DNA of 64,000 nt. Source: Nannocystis exedens. Its GTDB lineage: Bacteria; Myxococcota_A; Polyangia; Polyangiales; Polyangiaceae. Shown in pieces: positions 59,558-64,000 of this stretch. The stretch is taken from positions 1 through 64,000 of the forward strand of contig CAMAVR010000005.1 in the NCBI GenBank assembly GCA_945861885.1. Reading direction: 5' to 3'. The notes beneath the pieces are model-generated. The model was not told where the DNA came from and ran no database searches. It was given only the letters and a program-made list of their open reading frames with translations. The position numbers and the translations under genes were made by a program. The number at the start of each line of letters is the position of its first letter. Positions within the stretch are counted from its first letter, which is position 1.

Positions 59558-60307
59558 CTAGTCTAACGACCGAGTTCCGCAAAGGACGACTCCAAGAAGA
59601 CGTTCTGTGCCGATCGTGTCGACCGCCTGGTGTAGCGCGCTTTTTCGCGATACGCCGGCGCGCGCAGCCAAAATCACACCGTCCGACGACCGTGCGATCG
59701 CACGCGCGTTCGCGGGGTGCATCCCGGTTGCAGGCCCGTCGATCAGCACGATGTCGTAAATCGCCCGAAGCGATGCAATAGCCGCGGGGAGCTGGCGCGA
59801 ACGGCATACGAGCGAATCGTCTGCGTCAGGACTCGCGTTGGCGATCACGTGAAGCGTCGCTCCAAGAGCTGCAATTCGTAGCGGTTCGCGTGAGCCGTGC
59901 TGCTGACGCGCGACATGCGCCAAAAAACCGGCCTGCTTAGGCTCAAAACCGAGCAATCTCCCCAGCGATGGGTGCGACGCTCCCGCTTCGATCACGAGAA
60001 CGCGCATCCGCTGCGATTCCGACAGCGCGATTGCGAGCTGCACCGTCAACGTACTCTTCCCCTCGTCACGCGATGAGCTCATGACCGACACGACGCCGCG
60101 CCGCGCTTCATCGCGCTGCTCAAGACGCCGCGCGATTTCACGAACAGCAGCCGATTGAGGCGTCGACGCATCGCCAAACATCGCGAGCACAAGCGGTTCA
60201 AGCGGAGCGCCCCACGCTGGAGCAACTTCGACCGCAAATTCGCCATGATCGCCGATAAACTCGGCCCGACGCGCGAATCGCGGCAGACTCGCTCGCTCAC
60301 TAACCAT
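59558..60307 (-). CDS. BY-kinase/CpsD-like P-loop ATPase
   Basis: A 249-residue protein of the MinD/CpsD fold. The P-loop is MSSSRDEGKSTLTVQLA and Walker B is YDIVLIDGPATG. The Walker A' motif, normally a hydrophobic stretch then DxDxR, reads VLVIEAGASHPSLG here, so the usual aspartates are replaced. No tyrosine cluster is present at the C-terminus. It may therefore be a regulatory ATPase rather than an active tyrosine kinase. The ATG at 60307 overlaps the stop of the small membrane protein gene, which may serve as its membrane anchor in place of the usual Wzz-type partner. Confidence 0.75.
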   Translation of the reverse strand: MVSERASLPRFARRAEFIGDHGEFAVEVAPAWGAPLEPLVLAMFGDASTPQSAAVREIARRLEQRDEARRGVVSVMSSSRDEGKSTLTVQLAIALSESQRMRVLVIEAGASHPSLGRLLGFEPKQAGFLAHVARQQHGSREPLRIAALGATLHVIANASPDADDSLVCRSRQLPAAIASLRAIYDIVLIDGPATGMHPANARAIARSSDGVILAARAGVSRKSALHQAVDTIGTERLLGVVLCGTRSLD

Positions 60308-60596
60308 TCGGCATCTCCGGAATTGAACCGAGCATCGGCGCAATATTGAGCGCAACGACGTCGCTGGCATCGACCACTGTGTCGCTCAGCACCACGCGAC
60401 CGAGCGCCGTCAGAATCGACACCAGAGCGGCAATGCCGATCGCTGCTTTGAGGTAGGCGCCGTGGATATCACCGGCAATCACCGGCGCCGCCGCAAGAAT
60501 CGTGAACATAAGCGTCGTGGACTGCCAGAGCCCCAGCGCGCGACGCGACAGAATTAGCAGTCGTTCCTTGCCTCGATTGGTCTTCACGTCGAACAT
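60300..60596 (-). CDS. Small two-helix membrane protein
   Basis: A 98-residue protein I do not recognise. It has a basic N-terminus (KTNRGKERLLILSRRALG), two hydrophobic segments (about 29-44, TLMFTILAAAPVIAGD, and 51-66, KAAIGIAALVSILTAL) and a short C-terminal region. The ATG at 60596 is preferred; a TTG at 60605 is possible. It overlaps the BY-kinase-like gene by eight bases and probably anchors or activates that ATPase, which is inference from context. Confidence 0.55.
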   Translation of the reverse strand: MFDVKTNRGKERLLILSRRALGLWQSTTLMFTILAAAPVIAGDIHGAYLKAAIGIAALVSILTALGRVVLSDTVVDASDVVALNIAPMLGSIPEMPNG

Positions 60597-60676
60597 AACG
60601 TACAACAGCGATCGACGAACTGCGTCGATTTTTCGAATTGGCCTGAGCGCGCTCTGAGCGCGTCAATGGAGAGGCA

Positions 60677-61636
60677 ATGGCGATTTGTTTGGTGACGGGA
60701 GGGGCAGGGTTTATCGGGTCGTCGCTCGCCGAAGAGCTGTTAAAAAAGGGCGAAACCGTCAGAATTGTTGATGATTTTTCGTCGGGCCTCCGCGCAAACA
60801 TCGAGAACCTACCCGGCAAGGTCGAAGTTGTTGAAGGGGATACAGGCGACACCGAGCTGCTCGGGCGTCTCATGCGAGGGGTCGAGGTCGTTTTTCACGA
60901 AGCTGCGATCCCTTCGGTCGCACTGTCGATCGAAAATCCAGCGGCGACGATGCGCGTTGGGGTTCAAGGTGTCGCCGCGGTGCTCGATTGCGCGCGGCAC
61001 GCCGGCGTAAAAAGGGTCATTTTTGCCGCAAGTTCAGCGGCGTACGGCGACACAGCGACAATGCCGCTCGTTGAAACGATGGCGCCGCGCCCGCTCTCGC
61101 CCTACGCGATATCAAAGATCACAGGCGAGCAGCTCCTTCGCGTTTTTTCGTCGCTCTATCAAATTGAAACGCTCAGTCTCCGCTACTTTAATGTCTTCGG
61201 GCCCCGGCAAGATCCAAAAAGCGAATATGCGGCGGTCATCCCGAAGTTTATTACCGCCGCAATTCGCGGCCAAAAGCCGACCGTGTTTGGTGATGGCGAG
61301 CAGACACGCGATTTTTGTTTTATCGACGACACGGTGAATGCCAATCTTTTAGCCGCAACCACGTCGCAAAAATTGTCCGGCGAAGTCGTGAACATCGGAC
61401 GAGGCGAATGCGTCTCCCTAAACAGACTCTTGCAAGAGATCAACGAAGAAGCCGTAGCGCTCGGTGTGCGAGATAAGAACAAACCGTTCGACGCGACCTA
61501 CGCGGACGAACGGGCAGGCGACGTGCGCCACTCTCGAGCGAACATCGACGCGGCGCGCGCCCTTATCGGGTACGAACCGCGAGTAACGCTGCGCGAGGGG
61601 ATACGAAAAACAATGACCGCGCTAAAAAATCGCTAA
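60677..61636 (+). CDS. NAD-dependent UDP-sugar epimerase (GalE/WbpP-like)
   Basis: A 319-residue extended SDR enzyme. The NAD motif is GGAGFIGS (8-15) and the catalytic set is S120 in FAASSAAYGD, Y143 and K147 in PYAISKITGE. Later blocks RYFNVFGPRQDP and DGEQTRDFCFIDD are typical of UDP-glucose or UDP-GlcNAc 4-epimerases. It supplies activated sugars for cell-surface polysaccharides. The adjacent BY-kinase-like gene hints at exopolysaccharide, but that gene runs on the opposite strand. Its 3' end overlaps rlmE by four bases in convergent orientation. Confidence 0.88.
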   Translation: MAICLVTGGAGFIGSSLAEELLKKGETVRIVDDFSSGLRANIENLPGKVEVVEGDTGDTELLGRLMRGVEVVFHEAAIPSVALSIENPAATMRVGVQGVAAVLDCARHAGVKRVIFAASSAAYGDTATMPLVETMAPRPLSPYAISKITGEQLLRVFSSLYQIETLSLRYFNVFGPRQDPKSEYAAVIPKFITAAIRGQKPTVFGDGEQTRDFCFIDDTVNANLLAATTSQKLSGEVVNIGRGECVSLNRLLQEINEEAVALGVRDKNKPFDATYADERAGDVRHSRANIDAARALIGYEPRVTLREGIRKTMTALKNR

Positions 61637-62229
61637 GCGCGGCGATTGAATCCCGCGATAAAAATTTCGTAGCTAACGCTGCGCGTCCCCTCAGGCCGAA
61701 AGAGCTTCTCTTGCTCGAAATATTTTCGCACTTCGGCGCGCGCTAAAGGGAACTCGGCCCCCATAAAAATCTTCCCGACAAATGCGCCCCCGGGCCGCGT
61801 AAGCGCTGCCGCAACCGCGAGCGCGCGCATAAACAGCTCAAAACTGCGCGCCTGATCGCCGCTGCGATTGCCAGACGTGTTCGGCGCCATGTCGCTCAGC
61901 ACAACATCGTATGGCGCGAACATCGACAGGGCGTCGTTATCAAGCGACAGCGCATCGCCTTGAACAAAAACGGATGGGCTCGCAAGTGTCACTTCGAGTG
62001 GCTTCAAATCGACGGCAAGAAGCTTCCCTTTAGGGCCGATCTTCTGCGCGGCGTAAAGGCTCCAGCTCCCGGGCGATGCCCCAAGGTCGAGCACCCGCTG
62101 CCCTGAATGCAGAAGGCGCGCCCGCTGATCAATCTCTTCGAGCTTGAACACGCTGCGCGCCGGAAACCCTGCGCTCTTCGCTTTTTTAGTGAAGGAATCG
62201 ACCTTCTTGTACGGATTCTGCCGGCTCAC
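61633..62229 (-). CDS. rlmE: 23S rRNA (uridine-2'-O) methyltransferase RlmE (FtsJ)
   Basis: A 198-residue SAM-dependent methyltransferase that modifies helix 92 of 23S rRNA. Conserved parts are ARSVFKLEEIDQRARLL, VLDLGASPGSWSLYAAQK (SAM motif I), LLAVDLKP, VVLSDMAPNTSGN and GGAFVGKIF with the catalytic Lys. The length is near that of E. coli RlmE (209). It begins with GTG in a GTGA overlap with the rplC stop, so the ribosomal protein and the rRNA methylase are translated together. Confidence 0.93.
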   Translation of the reverse strand: MSRQNPYKKVDSFTKKAKSAGFPARSVFKLEEIDQRARLLHSGQRVLDLGASPGSWSLYAAQKIGPKGKLLAVDLKPLEVTLASPSVFVQGDALSLDNDALSMFAPYDVVLSDMAPNTSGNRSGDQARSFELFMRALAVAAALTRPGGAFVGKIFMGAEFPLARAEVRKYFEQEKLFRPEGTRSVSYEIFIAGFNRRA

Positions 62230-62906
62230 TTCGTGCGAAGCTTACCGCCCTTTGCGCGCGGCGCCTTGATGCCGTGACGCACCAAAACAAGGCCGTTTTT
62301 CGACCCTGGAATTCCGCCTTCGAGCATGATCAAGTGCTTTTCGGAATCGATGCGCGCGACTTTGAGATTCAAAACCGACACGGTTTCATCGCCGTACTGC
62401 CCGCCCATCTTCAAGTTTGGCAGCGTGCGTCCTGGCGTCATGTTCGTACCGATCGAACCGCCGTGACGCTTGTATTCGTGCGTACCGTGCGTGCGAACGA
62501 ACCCTTTGAAGTTCCATCGCCTCATAACGCCGGTGAACCCACGGCCGCGCGTTGTCCCGCGGACATCGACCTTTTGGCCGATTGTGAAGAGGTCTTCAAG
62601 CTTCATCACCTGACCGGGCTCGTAGCCGGCGGCGAATTCGGCGCTGCAGCGTAGCTCTTTCACGATCCGCTTCGGCGTCATGTTCGCTTTCGCGAAAATG
62701 CCCGCGACTGGCTTCGTGGTGTGCTTCGCTTTGCGCTCCTCGAACCCGAGGATCAGCGCGCTATAGCCGTCCTTCTCTTGGGTGCGCTTTGACACAACGA
62801 CGACGGGGCCGGCTTCAATCACGCTCACGCGCTGAATTGTGCCGTCCGGCGTGAAGAGTTGTGTGCAGCCGAGTTTGCGGCCAATAATCCCTGGATTCGT
62901 ATTCAT
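62226..62906 (-). CDS. rplC: 50S ribosomal protein L3
   Basis: A 226-residue L3. It starts MNTNPGIIGRKLGCTQLFTP, with the family core RGTTRGRGFTGVMRRWNFKG followed by HGTHEYKRHGGSIGTNMTPG and KMGGQYGDETV. The glutamine of the GQ step, the methylated residue in E. coli, is kept, but the usual VFKGKK stretch reads TLPNLK. L3 binds early in 50S assembly next to the peptidyl transferase centre. GAAGGAG is six bases before the ATG. It is not beside rpsJ or rplD, so it is outside the standard S10 operon. Confidence 0.93.
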   Translation of the reverse strand: MNTNPGIIGRKLGCTQLFTPDGTIQRVSVIEAGPVVVVSKRTQEKDGYSALILGFEERKAKHTTKPVAGIFAKANMTPKRIVKELRCSAEFAAGYEPGQVMKLEDLFTIGQKVDVRGTTRGRGFTGVMRRWNFKGFVRTHGTHEYKRHGGSIGTNMTPGRTLPNLKMGGQYGDETVSVLNLKVARIDSEKHLIMLEGGIPGSKNGLVLVRHGIKAPRAKGGKLRTK

Positions 62907-62981
62907 CTGCAGCTCCTTCGTATCGCCTCAGGAAAAACCGTCGCAGTCTTAATCGGTTCCGTGTCGCGCTGCCCGAGGGCG

Positions 62982-63003
62982 ATGGTCCAAGGCGAAGGAC
63001 CAT
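62982..63003. other. Hairpin in the rplC upstream region
   Basis: ATGGTCC (62982-62988) and GGACCAT (62997-63003) are perfect inverted copies with an eight-base loop, flanked by GCCC and GGGC that may lengthen the stem. It lies 76 bases upstream of the rplC start on the minus strand, between rplC and the thiO-like gene. It could be a terminator of the latter or a leader element of the ribosomal gene; no T-run is seen. Confidence 0.35.
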
Positions 63004-63031
63004 GGGCAACAAGTGCCCGGCGCTAGCAGAA

Positions 63032-64000
63032 TCAACTGCGAAGGGGCGCGTATGGTAGGATATCGGGGCGATTCGTCAAGACCGCATCCGCGATCGCGAG
63101 TGCGGTGTGGCGCGCCAGGAGAATGCCGTTGCGATGGTGGCCAGCGGCTAGGTAGAGCCGCGGGACTGACGAAACGCCGATGACGGGCCCGCCGGGGCCA
63201 CAGAATGGCCTAAAATTCGACCATGTGGCGACCGTGCGGGCTCTTGACAGCGCCGGCACCAGTGTGATCGCGTTTTTTCGGATCGACTCAATCGCGTTGG
63301 GGGTCACCTCGCGGCTAAAGCCGACCGATTCCATCGTCGAACCGCAGACCACGCGCCCGGTTCCGCGCGGGACGACGTATCCGTCGCAATTGTAGACAAT
63401 CGGACTGCCGCTATCGGATGGCGTCTCGCACTCGAGTTCGAGCATCTGCCCGCGTATCGGCTCGACCTGCGGCCAATCGCATGGGAGCCCGGCAAGGCGC
63501 GACGACCAGCTTCCGCCAGCCACTACGACCGCATCGGCGTATGCGACGCCGCGATTCGGCCCCGGCTGCTTGAACTCGACGCCGATGCATCGCCCGCTTT
63601 CAGTCAGCACGCCCGTAACTTCGCAGTCGCGCCGGACCTCGATATTAATCCTCGAAACGGCTGAAATCAGCGCGCGCATCAACTTTCGTGGGTCGACCTG
63701 CGCGTCGTCTTCAAACCAGACGGCCCCGTGCAGCCCACCTGAAATCGCGGGCGCGAGACGACGCGCCTCGGCCGCGCCCAGCACATCGGAGCGCACGCCC
63801 TCTGCTCGTTGCCAAGCCGCTTGTCGCTGAATCGCCGTAAAATCAGCCGAATCGCGAGCCACGCGGAGAACGCCGCTGGCGCGATACCCGACGTCGTCCC
63901 CGGTTCGCTGCTCGAGTTCGCTCGCCCACTCGCGCATCAGCGCGCGCGCGCGAACGAACCTTTTCAGCAGCGGAGAAGGCTCTTTCAGTTCGACTTGTGC
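63032..64000 (-). CDS. thiO: FAD-dependent glycine oxidase ThiO-like, C-terminal part
   Basis: The frame is open to the end of the window, so the N-terminal FAD-binding GxGxxG is missing and 322 residues remain. Visible segments match the DAO/ThiO family: DDVGYRASGVLRVA, SGGLHGAVWFEDDAQVDPRK, DAVVVAGGSWSSRLAG, PIRGQMLELE and the C-terminal LYLAAGHHRNGILLA. ThiO oxidises glycine to an imine used for the thiamine thiazole; other DAO-family oxidases look similar in this region. No other thi gene is in view. Confidence 0.75.
   Translation of the reverse strand, partial: AQVELKEPSPLLKRFVRARALMREWASELEQRTGDDVGYRASGVLRVARDSADFTAIQRQAAWQRAEGVRSDVLGAAEARRLAPAISGGLHGAVWFEDDAQVDPRKLMRALISAVSRINIEVRRDCEVTGVLTESGRCIGVEFKQPGPNRGVAYADAVVVAGGSWSSRLAGLPCDWPQVEPIRGQMLELECETPSDSGSPIVYNCDGYVVPRGTGRVVCGSTMESVGFSREVTPNAIESIRKNAITLVPALSRARTVATWSNFRPFCGPGGPVIGVSSVPRLYLAAGHHRNGILLARHTALAIADAVLTNRPDILPYAPLRS

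Overview
The window reads as chromosome from a Gram-negative, diderm bacterium of moderately high GC, most like the Myxococcota/Deltaproteobacteria. At least eleven genes encode predicted lipoproteins with a clear lipobox. A DUF2844/DUF3443 pair, a HEAT-repeat membrane protein, an aerotolerance (Bat) operon and a Hpt-REC-REC-GGDEF protein point the same way. The taxonomic call is an inference; no rRNA or tRNA gene is visible. There is no integrase, transposase, prophage module or CRISPR array.

Layout. 1-2.7 kb: the end of a WD40-like propeller protein and an OPT-family transporter. 2.8-5.7 kb: a lipid module (diacylglycerol-kinase-like enzyme, acyltransferase, SDR-type dehydratase). 5.8-15 kb: cold-shock protein, HEAT-repeat protein, major sigma factor, double-FKBP lipoprotein, ABC-F ATPase and DEAD-box RNA helicase. 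15-25 kb: a coenzyme F420 island with an F420-dependent LLM oxidoreductase, NADPH:F420 reductase, cofE-cofD-cofC on one strand and cofG-cofH plus a POT-family transporter on the other. DUF2844/DUF3443 genes sit inside this region. 25-34 kb: MATE exporter with a folded leader, small holin-like membrane protein, two lipoproteins, YgiQ radical SAM enzyme, a stand-alone receiver, MoaA, BolA and YceI.

34-46.3 kb is the most unusual part. Four tandem, same-strand genes encode 826-882 residue paralogous lipoproteins that I cannot assign to a known family. A fifth lipoprotein with two Ig-like repeats lies upstream of them. 46.6-55.4 kb is a tightly coupled MoxR/Bat operon of eight genes. It is followed by a Hpt-REC-REC-GGDEF protein, a quinone-reductase-like MDR protein, an M28 peptidase lipoprotein, a BY-kinase-like ATPase with a small membrane protein, a UDP-sugar epimerase, rlmE, rplC (away from the usual S10 operon) and a truncated glycine oxidase (thiO-like).

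How it fits together. The F420 genes cover deazaflavin (FO) synthesis (CofG, CofH), phospholactyl activation and transfer (CofC, CofD), glutamylation (CofE), reduction of the cofactor (NpdG) and at least one user (LLM enzyme). The Bat operon combines an AAA ATPase, VWA proteins and TPR proteins at the cell envelope. Several intergenic regions hold palindromic repeats, notably a CGTGCC/CGTAAA repeat family seen at two sites (3.8 kb and 33.3 kb).
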